Shown: positions 1 to 7,263, counted from the stretch's first letter. The stretch: DNA of 9,230 bases from an uncultured bacterium (GCA_937868555.1 CALMNI010000141.1:1-9230), one strand, 5' to 3'. The notes: a model not told the origin generated them from the letters alone. Made by a program: numbers and translations.

Positions 1-1
1 G

Positions 2-769
2 GTTGTTTGCCGGATGGCCAGCGAAGGCATAGATTATGAAGTTATTTTGGTTGACAATGCTTCAACGGAGCCTTTTACCCCGCCGCATGATGATAGGATT
101 ATTTTTATACGCACGGAAAAAAATTTTGGTTTTGCCGGGGGAGTTAATAGAGGACTTGCCAAAGCCGGCGGAGAATATATTGTATTGCTGAATTCTGACG
201 TTATTGTCCCTATCAATTTTTCGAAAGATCTTATTGCTAGTTTAGAAAAAAATACAGCTGATATTGTCGGGCCCCGTTTTAATTATCCTAATGGAAGTTT
301 TCAGCCCAGCTGCGGATTTTTTCCTACAATTGCACGCGAGCTTATTCGTTTTTCTATGCTGGGGAAAATAATAGGCGGCGGTACGCTTATCTATAAAAAT
401 AGCATTACGGCTCCTTTTTTTAAAAAGGCGCAAAGCGTGGATTGGGTAAGCGGCGGCTGTTTGCTCGCAAAACGCGAGGTACTGAGCGAAGGATTGGATG
501 AGCGCTATTTTTTTGGCGTTGAAGATTTTGACCTTTGTTTTCAAACAAAGAAAAAAGGAGGGGTGATTGTCTATGATCCCTCTGTGAGCGTAATCCACTA
601 TCACGGTTTTTCATCCGGCGGTCGCCGCTCGACAGCGAGCTTAGCTAATGAAAGCAGGGGAATGGACTATTTTTTGAATAAAAATTATCCCGCTAACGTA
701 TATTTACGGAAAATTGTTGCCCTATTATATAGATTTAAAATAGCAATCCTACGTTTATTCGGCCTATGA
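2..769 (+). CDS. Glycosyltransferase family 2, rhamnosyltransferase-like (5' partial)
   Basis: Probable inverting GT-A sugar transferase acting at the cytoplasmic face of the membrane on a surface glycan or lipid-linked oligosaccharide; donor and acceptor cannot be read from sequence. The frame is open to the left edge, and the first strand of the GT2 fold (usually about 35 residues ending in a NYN-type motif) is missing, so the true start lies upstream. Counting from the first visible ATG at 14: VDNAST (13-18) and NFGFAGGVNRGL (37-48) are nucleotide-binding segments, LLNSD (58-62) is the DXD equivalent, DWVSGGCLLAKREVL (143-157) and GVEDFDLC (168-175, E170/D171) form the catalytic acceptor region, and H195/H197 match the usual late histidine motif. 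The C-terminus (227-251) is basic and hydrophobic and may sit on the membrane. It ends in TGA within ATGA, overlapping the next gene by 4 bases, which implies translational coupling. Family call is firm; sugar specificity unknown. Confidence 0.93.
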   Translation, partial: VVCRMASEGIDYEVILVDNASTEPFTPPHDDRIIFIRTEKNFGFAGGVNRGLAKAGGEYIVLLNSDVIVPINFSKDLIASLEKNTADIVGPRFNYPNGSFQPSCGFFPTIARELIRFSMLGKIIGGGTLIYKNSITAPFFKKAQSVDWVSGGCLLAKREVLSEGLDERYFFGVEDFDLCFQTKKKGGVIVYDPSVSVIHYHGFSSGGRRSTASLANESRGMDYFLNKNYPANVYLRKIVALLYRFKIAILRLFGL

Positions 770-1998
770 AAATTTTATTAGCCCACAAATTTAACTTTTT
801 AAAGGGGGGAGCCGATAAATACTTTTTGGAATTGGCTGAAGCCTTAGAGAAGAACGGGCATACCGTTATAAAGTTTTGCATGCAGCATCCTCATAACGCG
901 CCCGACAAGCATGAAAATTATTTTGTTAGCCAGGTTGAATTTAAGGGAAAGGGACTGTGGCAAAAAATGCGCTATGCAGGAAGACTTCTATATAGTTTTG
1001 AAGCCAAGCGGAAATTCGCTCGCCTTCTTGAGGCGACAAAGCCCGATATTATCCATATCCATAATATTTATCACCAAATCTCGCCTTCGATTTTAAGCGT
1101 TGCTAAAAAGCACAGAGTCCCAGTCGTCATGCATTTACACGACTATAAATTAATTTCCCCTAATTACATGATGTTTAACCGGGGAAAGATTGACGATTCC
1201 TGTGTTGGCGGCGCCTATTATCGCTGTTTGCTTAAGCGCAGCTTTAATAATTCGTGGGCGCAAAGCTTATTGGCGACGATTGAAATGTATCTTCACCATA
1301 GCGTCCTCAAGCTCTATGAAAAAAATATTGACATGTATATTGCGCCTTCAAAGTTTATGCGCGAACAAGTTATACGAGCGGGCATTCCAGCAGATAAAGT
1401 GAAAGTTATTCCATATTTTGTTGGTGGAATTGAAAACGATAAACCGTGTTATGAAGTTGGAGATTATTTTTTATTCTTCGGCCGGCTTTCCGCGGAAAAA
1501 GGCGTTGATCATTTATTGCGCGCTGCAGCGCTTGTTAATGAGATAAAGGTGAGAATTGTCGGCGAGGGTACTGAACTATCTTCTTTGCGAGCGCTTACTC
1601 ACGACCTCGGCATTACAGAACGGGTAGAGTTTTTTGGCTCCTTGTACGGTACTGATTTAAAAGAGATGATTAGACAGTCTCGCGCCGTTATTGTCCCTTC
1701 CCTTTGGTACGAGGTTTTGGGCTTAGTTAATATCGAAGCCCAATCTTTGGGCAAAATGGTAATCGCTGCTGATATTGGCGGGATCAAGGAGGCGCTAAGC
1801 CCCTTTTTGCAGGGATGGCAGTATCCCTTTGATTCTATTTCAGCTTTGGCACAACGTTTAAAACATTTCCCTACTGACTCCCGTATTCTCGAGAAAGAGG
1901 GGGGAGAAAGCCGGGCTTTTGTGCTTGCACATTTTAGCCTTTCTAGTCATTTGCCTGCTATACTGAAAGTGTATGAAGAAATACGGATGGAATACTAG
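766..1998 (+). CDS. Glycosyltransferase family 4 (GT-B fold, retaining)
   Basis: Predicted cytoplasmic retaining sugar transferase using a nucleotide-sugar donor, probably in the same surface-glycan pathway as the upstream GT2. The 410 residues are a full-length GT-B enzyme. The N-terminal acceptor domain starts MKILLAHKFNFLKGGADKYF, with the glycine loop at 13-15 and HLHDYKL at 123-129. The C-terminal donor domain has FFGRLSAEKGVD (238-248, phosphate-binding R240 and K245), RIVGEGTEL (263-271), and the EX7E pair E316/E324 in YEVLGLVNIEA. Many GT4 relatives carry a four-cysteine insert after HDY; here only C146 and C154 remain, and the first and last cysteines appear replaced by D143 and S159. 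The start is fixed by the ATGA overlap with the GT2 stop. The 3' end overlaps the next gene by 26 bases and contains that gene's likely promoter. Family is secure; substrate is not. Confidence 0.95.
   Translation: MKILLAHKFNFLKGGADKYFLELAEALEKNGHTVIKFCMQHPHNAPDKHENYFVSQVEFKGKGLWQKMRYAGRLLYSFEAKRKFARLLEATKPDIIHIHNIYHQISPSILSVAKKHRVPVVMHLHDYKLISPNYMMFNRGKIDDSCVGGAYYRCLLKRSFNNSWAQSLLATIEMYLHHSVLKLYEKNIDMYIAPSKFMREQVIRAGIPADKVKVIPYFVGGIENDKPCYEVGDYFLFFGRLSAEKGVDHLLRAAALVNEIKVRIVGEGTELSSLRALTHDLGITERVEFFGSLYGTDLKEMIRQSRAVIVPSLWYEVLGLVNIEAQSLGKMVIAADIGGIKEALSPFLQGWQYPFDSISALAQRLKHFPTDSRILEKEGGESRAFVLAHFSLSSHLPAILKVYEEIRMEY
1956..1964 (+). promoter_or_regulatory. Extended -10 promoter, likely leaderless start for the hydrolase-propeller gene
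   Basis: The sequence TGCTATACT is a TGN-extended -10 element (TATACT at 1959-1964), with 8 bases between it and the ATG at 1973. Transcription would then start at or next to the start codon, giving a leaderless mRNA, which agrees with the lack of a Shine-Dalgarno. No good -35 is visible 16-18 bases upstream. It lies inside the coding end of the GT4 gene. The same 9-mer precedes the gene at 4019. Confidence 0.5.
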
Positions 1999-3988
1999 TA
2001 CTATTGTTTTTTTATTATTTGTTCTGCTGGCTTTTCCGGTTGGAGTTTTTGCTAAAGACACGTATCCAAAGCTGGCTAATTATTATTTAAATTTTTTTCG
2101 GCAAGGCGATTATGAGCAACTTGCTAAATGGGATTTACTCGTGATTCAAGCAGAAATGACGGCATATAATCCGGCTTTTTTTGAATATTACCGCCGTGCT
2201 AATCCGGAAGGCAAGGTAGTCCCTTATATTTATCCGGCTTTTTTTTACGAAGAAGCCAGCTCGGCAAATTATGCCGGCTTGCCATTGCGTAAATATGTCT
2301 TGGACGAAGTCAACTCGCGCAATTGGTGGTTAAAAAGCGGCAACGGCGGCAGCGTCTACGGCTGGCCGCGCTTACGCGCCATCAACGTCACTAATCCCGA
2401 TTGGCAAGATTTTAATGTGTCCTATTTAACAAACAAATTGGGAATGAGTTCCTGGGATGGCATCATGTACGATATGGTAGATGCCGAAATCGGGCACTAT
2501 AGCCAAAATGGCATTGATATAAATAATGATGGCAGCGCCGATTCAATAGGCCTCGTTAATCAAAAATGGCGTGAAGGAATGGCTCAGCTTTTTTCTAAAA
2601 CGCGGCGCGCCTTAGGCGATGGTAAATTAATTATTACTAATGGAAATTCGGTTGACATGTATCAACCTAATATTAATGGACGAATTTTTGAAAACTTCCC
2701 AACACCCTGGGAGGGGAATGGGAGCTGGCAGGCAACTATGTATCAATACTTACGCCGTCTGCCCGGCTTAAATAAGACTCCGGCAACCTACATCATTAAT
2801 GCGACGACTAATAATACTGGACGTATGAATGATTACCGCAAGCTGCGTTTTGGCTTAGCGAGCGCTTTGCTGGGAGATGGTTATTTTTCTTTTGACTTTG
2901 GCGATCAGTCGCATCAACAGTTATGGTGGTATGACGAGTATGATGTAAAGCTCGGGCGCGCTGAAACTTCTTATTTCAATTTGCTTGATCCTAATGATGA
3001 TTATGTGAAGGCCGGATTATGGCGCCGTGATTTTGAAAATGGCGTAGCGATCGTTAATTCGACCTCACGCGAGCAATTGTATATTTTCAAACATGAAGAA
3101 TTTGAAAAAATTAAAGGCGCGCAGGATCCGGGAATTAATAATGGCGCCAAAATAAATTATATCCGGTTGGCTCCTAATGACGGGGTAATTTTACGAACCG
3201 TTAAAAATGATATACGCGGGCAATCTTTTGTGAATGGTGATTTCATGCGTGTTTTTAATTCAAAGGGAGTGCAGCCACGCGGCGGATTTTTTGCTTATAA
3301 AGCGGAAGCGACGGCGGGCAGCCGGGTGCTGATTGATGATCTTGATTCTAATAACAGCTTTGAGCGAATGGTTGAACGCGCCGGCAAGATTACCATTAGC
3401 GGCGCGGGGAGAAAGACAACAACAATCGTTCCCTTTGGGGTGGCATTTAAGGGCAAGCTTTCATTTGGTGCCTATGATTTTAATAACGATGGCTTTAAGG
3501 AAATTGTCGTCGCTCCGCTGAGCGGCGGCGGGCCTCAAATATTGATATACAGCCAAAACGGCAAGCTTATTTCTAAAGGCTTTTTCGCCTTTGATAAAAA
3601 TTTCCGCGGCGGTGTTCATATTGCCGTAGGTGACATTGATCAAGACGGTAAGGGAGAAATCATGGTTACCCCGGCTTCCGGCTTGGCGCCAACCGTAAAA
3701 ATATTTAGCGAACAAGGAAAGGCCTTGGGATCATTCTTAGCCTATGATAAAAATTTTAAGGGAGGAGTTAATGTCAGTTTTGGCGATATTGACGGGGACG
3801 GCAAGAAAGAAATTATTACCGGGCCAAATGCTGGCGGGCCTCATGTTAGAATATTTAGCGTCGCCGGCCAATTATTGAGCCAATTTATGGCTTTTGATGC
3901 TTCGGGCAGGACTGGCGTGCGCGTCAGCGTAAGCGATATTGATGGCGACGGCAAAGCAGAAATTTTAGCTGGTACCGCTAATTTTTAA
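1973..3988 (+). CDS. Secreted GHL15-type putative glycoside hydrolase with C-terminal FG-GAP/VCBS propeller
   Basis: Exported two-part protein of 671 residues. A signal peptide covers 1-27 (MKKYGWN, a hydrophobic core, then VFA before KD). Residues about 30-415 resemble the putative glycoside hydrolase family GHL15, an alpha-amylase/galactosidase-like TIM barrel. Matching features are WDGIMYDMVD (161-170, candidate acid residues D167 and D170), RIFENFP (237-243, candidate acid E240), LLGDGYFSFDFGDQ, LWWYDEYDVKLG (from 317) and WRRDFENG followed by a late DGVILR. Residues about 418-671 hold five units of roughly 46-52 residues, each with a D-x-D/N-x-D-G-x-x-E calcium-type loop; the first is degenerate. 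The start ATG overlaps the GT4 gene and directly precedes the signal peptide. Placement among glycosyltransferases suggests trimming or release of the glycan they make; no activity is proven. The catalytic residues are guesses from pattern, and the domain could be a non-catalytic carbohydrate-binding barrel. Confidence 0.85.
   Translation: MKKYGWNTSTIVFLLFVLLAFPVGVFAKDTYPKLANYYLNFFRQGDYEQLAKWDLLVIQAEMTAYNPAFFEYYRRANPEGKVVPYIYPAFFYEEASSANYAGLPLRKYVLDEVNSRNWWLKSGNGGSVYGWPRLRAINVTNPDWQDFNVSYLTNKLGMSSWDGIMYDMVDAEIGHYSQNGIDINNDGSADSIGLVNQKWREGMAQLFSKTRRALGDGKLIITNGNSVDMYQPNINGRIFENFPTPWEGNGSWQATMYQYLRRLPGLNKTPATYIINATTNNTGRMNDYRKLRFGLASALLGDGYFSFDFGDQSHQQLWWYDEYDVKLGRAETSYFNLLDPNDDYVKAGLWRRDFENGVAIVNSTSREQLYIFKHEEFEKIKGAQDPGINNGAKINYIRLAPNDGVILRTVKNDIRGQSFVNGDFMRVFNSKGVQPRGGFFAYKAEATAGSRVLIDDLDSNNSFERMVERAGKITISGAGRKTTTIVPFGVAFKGKLSFGAYDFNNDGFKEIVVAPLSGGGPQILIYSQNGKLISKGFFAFDKNFRGGVHIAVGDIDQDGKGEIMVTPASGLAPTVKIFSEQGKALGSFLAYDKNFKGGVNVSFGDIDGDGKKEIITGPNAGGPHVRIFSVAGQLLSQFMAFDASGRTGVRVSVSDIDGDGKAEILAGTANF
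3338..3961 (+). repeat. Five FG-GAP/VCBS calcium-loop repeats in the hydrolase-propeller protein
   Basis: Protein-level tandem repeat. Loop motifs begin at residues 456 (DLDSNNSFE, degenerate), 502 (DFNNDGFKE), 554 (DIDQDGKGE), 605 (DIDGDGKKE) and 655 (DIDGDGKAE), spaced 46, 52, 51 and 50 residues. Between them recurs a segment of the form FxAFDKNFxGGVxVxxG and GPxxGGPxVxIFSxxGxxL. FG-GAP/VCBS repeats normally form calcium-stabilised beta-propellers in extracellular binding proteins. The first unit begins part-way through (MRVFNSKG at 425) and the last stops just after its loop, so N- and C-terminal strands could close one ring. Confidence 0.85.
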
Positions 3989-4002
3989 AGAGACTTTTAA
4001 TT

Positions 4003-4011
4003 TGCTATACT
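4003..4011 (+). promoter_or_regulatory. Extended -10 promoter, likely leaderless start for the DUF11-like surface protein
   Basis: TGCTATACT again, with TATACT at 4006-4011 and 7 bases before the ATG at 4019. It sits in the 30-base gap after the hydrolase-propeller stop. No convincing -35 is seen; the region is T/A-rich. There is no Shine-Dalgarno, so a leaderless transcript beginning at or next to the ATG is the simplest reading. The element would let this gene be expressed apart from the upstream operon. Confidence 0.55.
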
Positions 4012-4018
4012 TATCTAT

Positions 4019-5785
4019 ATGACTAAGAAAATGAATCCTCAAATCGAACCAGTAAAAAAGGAAAATTCTCTTGTTGCTTCCATAACAAAAATTCTTGAGA
4101 GGTTGCGTAATAGGCATGAACGTCATTATCGTGATAGTTATTTTTATCTTTGGGCAGACTTATTGCTCGCAGGTATTTTAGTGGGTTTGGCTATAAGCGT
4201 TGTCTGGTTAATAATATGGCAGCCTCGGCCAGAATTTTCTTTGGAGGCTACAATCGATTCAGCGCGAGTTGTCAGCGGGAATATCCATGAATTCACCATT
4301 GATTATAGAAACGGTGAAAGTGGCCCTATTACGGCAGTGGCTATTTCGTTAGATCTTCCGCAAAATTTTTCAGTTATCTCGGCTTCACCGGCAGATATCT
4401 TTGATTCTGCTTCCAATACTTTTCATATCGGTGATATGTCAAAGGGACAGCGAGGGCAGGCAAGCATACGAGGGATTGTTGTTGGTTCGCCCGGCGATCG
4501 CCAAAGTTTAGGACTACACGCGGATTATCAATTTTCTCGGGTGCAAAAAAATTTACTTGATTCGCTTTCATATACTATTGATGCGTCGGCTTTAGCGTTG
4601 CAATTAAAAGTGCCTGAGCGCGTATATATAGGCAGCAATTTTTCCGGCGAGCTTGATGTCAGCAACGGCGGGGGAGGCACTCTGAGCGGCTTACGAATCC
4701 TTTTTCCCAGTACGGATTGGGAAATTTCTTTTGACGAAGCGCCGGATGGCAATAATTCATTGACGGTGCCAAGTTTAGCCGCCGCAGAACATAAGCCCTT
4801 AACATTCACGGCCAAAGCGTTAAAAACTGGAACCTTTGATTTATCTGCTGAAGCGAGCATAACGTATAATCAAACGGAGTTAAAGCAAAGTACGGTTTCG
4901 CAGCCCATTATAGTCGCTGAACCGGCGCTATCCTTAACTGCCTCCTTGCGCCAACATGCTGTCAGCGCGACGGCCCCTTCCGCACCTATTGATTTGAGCT
5001 TTGTTAATAACGATAGTGAGCCCTTGGAAGCTATTTCATTCACTATTTCTGTTGCTGATAAAAATAGCAGCGTCAAAAGTCTTTCTTCTAGTAATAAACA
5101 TATAACAGTTCGCGGCCTATCACTCGTATATACGCCTCTCTTGGCTGGTGGGAAAAAAGATTCTGTTTCAGCGGTTGTTGAATTAGAGCGCGGACATGTT
5201 GAAACGGTCGATGCTGTTCGTTTGAATGTCAGCGTTAGTTATAGGCTGCGCGGCCAGGATTACGAATATATGATAACGGCTGGTAATCTTAAGTTCAATT
5301 CTAATCTTAGCTTAAGTTCGGCTGGCTACTATTACGGCCCCCAAGGCGATCAGCTCGGAGTCGGGCCAATTCCGCCGCGCGTCGATATCCCGACGACATA
5401 TTGGGTTATTTGGCAGGTAAATAATTTGGGCAATGAAGTAAAAGATATGGAAGTAACGGCGGATGTGCCCGAAGGGGTTGCCTGGCCGGATCAGCAAAGC
5501 GTGACGGCGGGAGAATTAAGTTACTCCCCGGTAACTCGACGAGTATTATGGCATCCGGGAGGTATTTCCCAAGGCGGAGGCAACTATAGAGTCAGCTTTG
5601 CCTTGACGCTTGTTCCTCGGTCTAGTGATATTGGGAAAGTGCCAAAGTTGCTTGAAAATATTCATTTTTCTGGCAAAGATAGTTTTACCGGAGCCCAATT
5701 AAGCCGTGATTTACCAGCAATTACAGCCAATATTGAAGCCGATAGGCTTTCGGCAGGCAAGGGGACGGTACTGCCAACAGAGTAG
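4019..5785 (+). CDS. Single-pass membrane-anchored surface protein with Ig/DUF11-like domains
   Basis: A 588-residue protein with no enzyme motifs. Residues 1-42 are hydrophilic and strongly basic near the membrane (RLRNRHERHYR at 28-38). A transmembrane helix spans about 43-67, so by the positive-inside rule the N-terminus is cytoplasmic and the remaining 520 residues lie outside. The exterior looks like four beta-sandwich domains (about 72-188, 190-300, 302-425, 428-575), each opening with a short strand motif such as LALQLKVPERVYIGSNF or LSLTASLRQH and containing D/N-rich strands of the form IDLSFVNNDSEPLEAISF, as in DUF11/CARDB-type repeats. The last domain contains YYYGPQGDQLGVGPIPP (437-453) followed by YWVIWQV, a pattern I associate with Patescibacteria surface proteins from memory, unchecked. 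The start has no Shine-Dalgarno but a well-placed extended -10. An intrinsic terminator follows 20 bases after the stop. Likely a structural, adhesive or cell-envelope scaffold; exact function unknown. Confidence 0.8.
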   Translation: MTKKMNPQIEPVKKENSLVASITKILERLRNRHERHYRDSYFYLWADLLLAGILVGLAISVVWLIIWQPRPEFSLEATIDSARVVSGNIHEFTIDYRNGESGPITAVAISLDLPQNFSVISASPADIFDSASNTFHIGDMSKGQRGQASIRGIVVGSPGDRQSLGLHADYQFSRVQKNLLDSLSYTIDASALALQLKVPERVYIGSNFSGELDVSNGGGGTLSGLRILFPSTDWEISFDEAPDGNNSLTVPSLAAAEHKPLTFTAKALKTGTFDLSAEASITYNQTELKQSTVSQPIIVAEPALSLTASLRQHAVSATAPSAPIDLSFVNNDSEPLEAISFTISVADKNSSVKSLSSSNKHITVRGLSLVYTPLLAGGKKDSVSAVVELERGHVETVDAVRLNVSVSYRLRGQDYEYMITAGNLKFNSNLSLSSAGYYYGPQGDQLGVGPIPPRVDIPTTYWVIWQVNNLGNEVKDMEVTADVPEGVAWPDQQSVTAGELSYSPVTRRVLWHPGGISQGGGNYRVSFALTLVPRSSDIGKVPKLLENIHFSGKDSFTGAQLSRDLPAITANIEADRLSAGKGTVLPTE

Positions 5786-5805
5786 AAATTGCTTAATATT
5801 AGGCC

Positions 5806-5840
5806 AAAAAAGGTCAGGGCAAAGCCCTTGACTTTTTTTT
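5806..5840 (+). terminator. Rho-independent terminator closing the four-gene run
   Basis: The stem GTCAGGGC (5813-5820) pairs with GCCCTTGAC (5824-5832) across an AAA loop with one bulged T. It is followed by eight T residues (5833-5840) and preceded by six A residues (5806-5811), which would also lengthen the stem. The A/T symmetry means it could stop transcription from either side, although only plus-strand genes are present. It lies 20 bases after the stop of the DUF11-like gene. Confidence 0.88.
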
Positions 5841-5856
5841 ATTAATGTGGTAAGAT
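5828..5856 (+). promoter_or_regulatory. Sigma70-type promoter overlapping the terminator
   Basis: TTGACT (5828-5833, five of six matches to the consensus -35) is followed by a 17-base spacer and an extended -10, TGGTAAGAT (5848-5856, hexamer TAAGAT). The predicted start is near 5863, giving a 40-50 base leader before the propeller gene. The -35 is formed by the descending arm of the terminator stem, and the T-tract falls in the spacer. Confidence 0.6.
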
Positions 5857-5858
5857 TC

Positions 5859-5878
5859 TCTATTACTCATGTAATAGA
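5859..5878. promoter_or_regulatory. Perfect inverted repeat at the predicted transcription start (operator-like)
   Basis: Arms TCTATTAC (5859-5866) and GTAATAGA (5871-5878) are perfect reverse complements separated by TCAT. The dyad begins 2 bases after the -10 hexamer and spans the predicted +1, the usual place for a repressor operator. If transcription starts near 5863 the left arm would be only partly in the RNA, so a DNA-binding role fits better than an RNA hairpin. No regulator gene is visible in the window. Confidence 0.45.
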
Positions 5879-5912
5879 TTTATAGTTGTGCGTATTATAT
5901 TTTATGAACTAT

Positions 5913-7232
5913 ATGAAAAAAATTCTTTTTTCTTTTGCTGTCGTAGCCTTGGCTGCCAGCTTTTTAATCCCGGTACCAAGCGGGCAGACGCTTACTAAGT
6001 CGTATTACGGCGGCGACGCTGTTAATTACAACGATCGTTTGGTTGTTGCGACGGCTAACACCGGCAAGATGGAGCTATTCCTTCTCGCGGGCGATGGCAA
6101 CCTAAAAAAGTTTGTTTCAATGAAGTCATACGACCCGCGCTTTGGCAAAGACGTTGATTTCAAAGATGTATTGCTTAATAACGAAGATGGCCGCTTATTT
6201 GCGTATGCTGTTGATGGCAAGGGAGTATATAAATATGATGTCAGCGATTTGAAGACAGCTGTTGAAGTAGCTCGTGTTGTTGATACGACTGATTATATCG
6301 GCGGTTTAGAAAAAATCGGCGGATATGTCTCAACTGTTGGAACAAAGGGAGTTACGATGTATACTGGCAATTTAAAAGCCTATGATCGTTACAAGATTGT
6401 TGTTCCAGGCAATTACACCTTTAATACTACCTCTGCGGGCAGCGATAAATTCATCTTTACGGTCGCTGACGATACTATTAAGATTTTTGACCGCGAAAGC
6501 CGCGTAACCCTAACTGATATCCCGTTGTCCTTTAAATGGGGCGGCGAACGATACAAGCGTTCCTTGGTTGATGATCGCTTTAATAATGCTGTCTATGTTG
6601 TTGATGACCAGGCTTTGCGCAAAGTAAATTTCCGCGGTGAAATCGAAAAGAGCTTTCGCCATACTGGTTATTCCGGATATGATGTTGTGTCTTCCACTGA
6701 TAATAGTCACCTCTATTTCTCTGACGGTATCGGCGTTGTAAAGCTTCGCAAGAGCGATTTGTCAGTTGTTGACTATACCTATACGCAATCGCTTGCCAAC
6801 GGCAACGGCTGGGCAATGGGATTGCAGGCAGTGAGTATGCCTGATGGCGATAAAGTTGTTCTCTTTAACGGTTCTGGAATTTTTGTCCTTGATGCAAACT
6901 TAAAACCGCTTAAGAATACAAATAGCGAATTAACGATTGCAACGACAACTGATGAGGAAACATACCCAACTGTTATTGAGCCGGTTTCTCTTGCTGTTGA
7001 TCGCAACCGGGCAGCCGCTAATAGCACTATCGTTCTCCGCGGCGCTGGTTATGGGCAAAATGAAAATCTCCGGATTGAGTTTGCCGATACTATTATCCAA
7101 GCTCAAGCTAATGAAGCCGGTAACTTTTCAATCAATATTACTGTTCCCTCGGTAAAGCCTCGCCGTACAGACATTAAAGTCATAGGCGAAGCTTCACATA
7201 TCAGCTATAGTTTAGGTTTTCAAGTTGAATAA
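5913..7232 (+). CDS. Secreted beta-propeller-like protein with C-terminal Ig-like domain
   Basis: Exported protein of unknown function, 439 residues from this start. MKKILFSF followed by a hydrophobic run to about residue 20 is a signal peptide or N-terminal anchor. Residues about 30-350 are rich in short beta-strand units typical of a propeller, for example GGDAVNYNDRLVVATANTG, GRLFAYAVDGKGVYKYDVSD and HLYFSDGIGVVKLRKSDLS, with aspartate-rich turns but no catalytic signature. Residues about 352-439 form an Ig-like domain (PVSLAVDRNRAAANSTIVL, RGAGYGQNENLRIEF, NEAGNFSINITVPS, SYSLGFQVE) common at the ends of cell-surface proteins. I chose the ATG at 5913 because it directly begins a signal peptide; ATG 5904 adds only MNY and is equally possible. 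Neither has a Shine-Dalgarno. A promoter lies upstream and a GT4 gene follows after 31 bases without a terminator, so the two probably share a transcript. Perhaps a ligand-binding or glycan-associated surface protein. Confidence 0.82.
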   Translation: MKKILFSFAVVALAASFLIPVPSGQTLTKSYYGGDAVNYNDRLVVATANTGKMELFLLAGDGNLKKFVSMKSYDPRFGKDVDFKDVLLNNEDGRLFAYAVDGKGVYKYDVSDLKTAVEVARVVDTTDYIGGLEKIGGYVSTVGTKGVTMYTGNLKAYDRYKIVVPGNYTFNTTSAGSDKFIFTVADDTIKIFDRESRVTLTDIPLSFKWGGERYKRSLVDDRFNNAVYVVDDQALRKVNFRGEIEKSFRHTGYSGYDVVSSTDNSHLYFSDGIGVVKLRKSDLSVVDYTYTQSLANGNGWAMGLQAVSMPDGDKVVLFNGSGIFVLDANLKPLKNTNSELTIATTTDEETYPTVIEPVSLAVDRNRAAANSTIVLRGAGYGQNENLRIEFADTIIQAQANEAGNFSINITVPSVKPRRTDIKVIGEASHISYSLGFQVE

Positions 7233-7263
7233 GAGTTAATTATAGGTTAGGACCATGCATACT

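Noticed and set aside
14..16. ATG at 14 as the true start of the GT2 gene.
   Set aside because: The frame is open upstream to the edge, and the first strand of the GT2 fold is absent from the visible part, so the gene must begin outside the window.
242..604. Antisense open frames opposite the GT2 gene and similar ones opposite most other genes.
   Set aside because: They lie wholly inside well-supported genes, show no family motif and have no ribosome site; they are by-products of codon use.
767..769. TGA as a sense codon (code 25, as in Gracilibacteria and Absconditabacteria).
   Set aside because: Read-through of this TGA would add only a few residues before TAG, and no gene in the window contains an in-frame TGA where a residue is needed, so the standard code is sufficient.
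3962..3988. The hydrolase-propeller protein being truncated by a premature stop after its fifth loop.
   Set aside because: The repeat region also begins mid-unit, so ring closure explains the end; the next bases hold a promoter and a new gene, not leftover repeat sequence.
5886..5912. A TTG at 5886 as start of the secreted propeller gene.
   Set aside because: It would add MCVLYFMNY ahead of a normal MKK signal peptide and has no ribosome site; ATG 5913 or 5904 is more natural.
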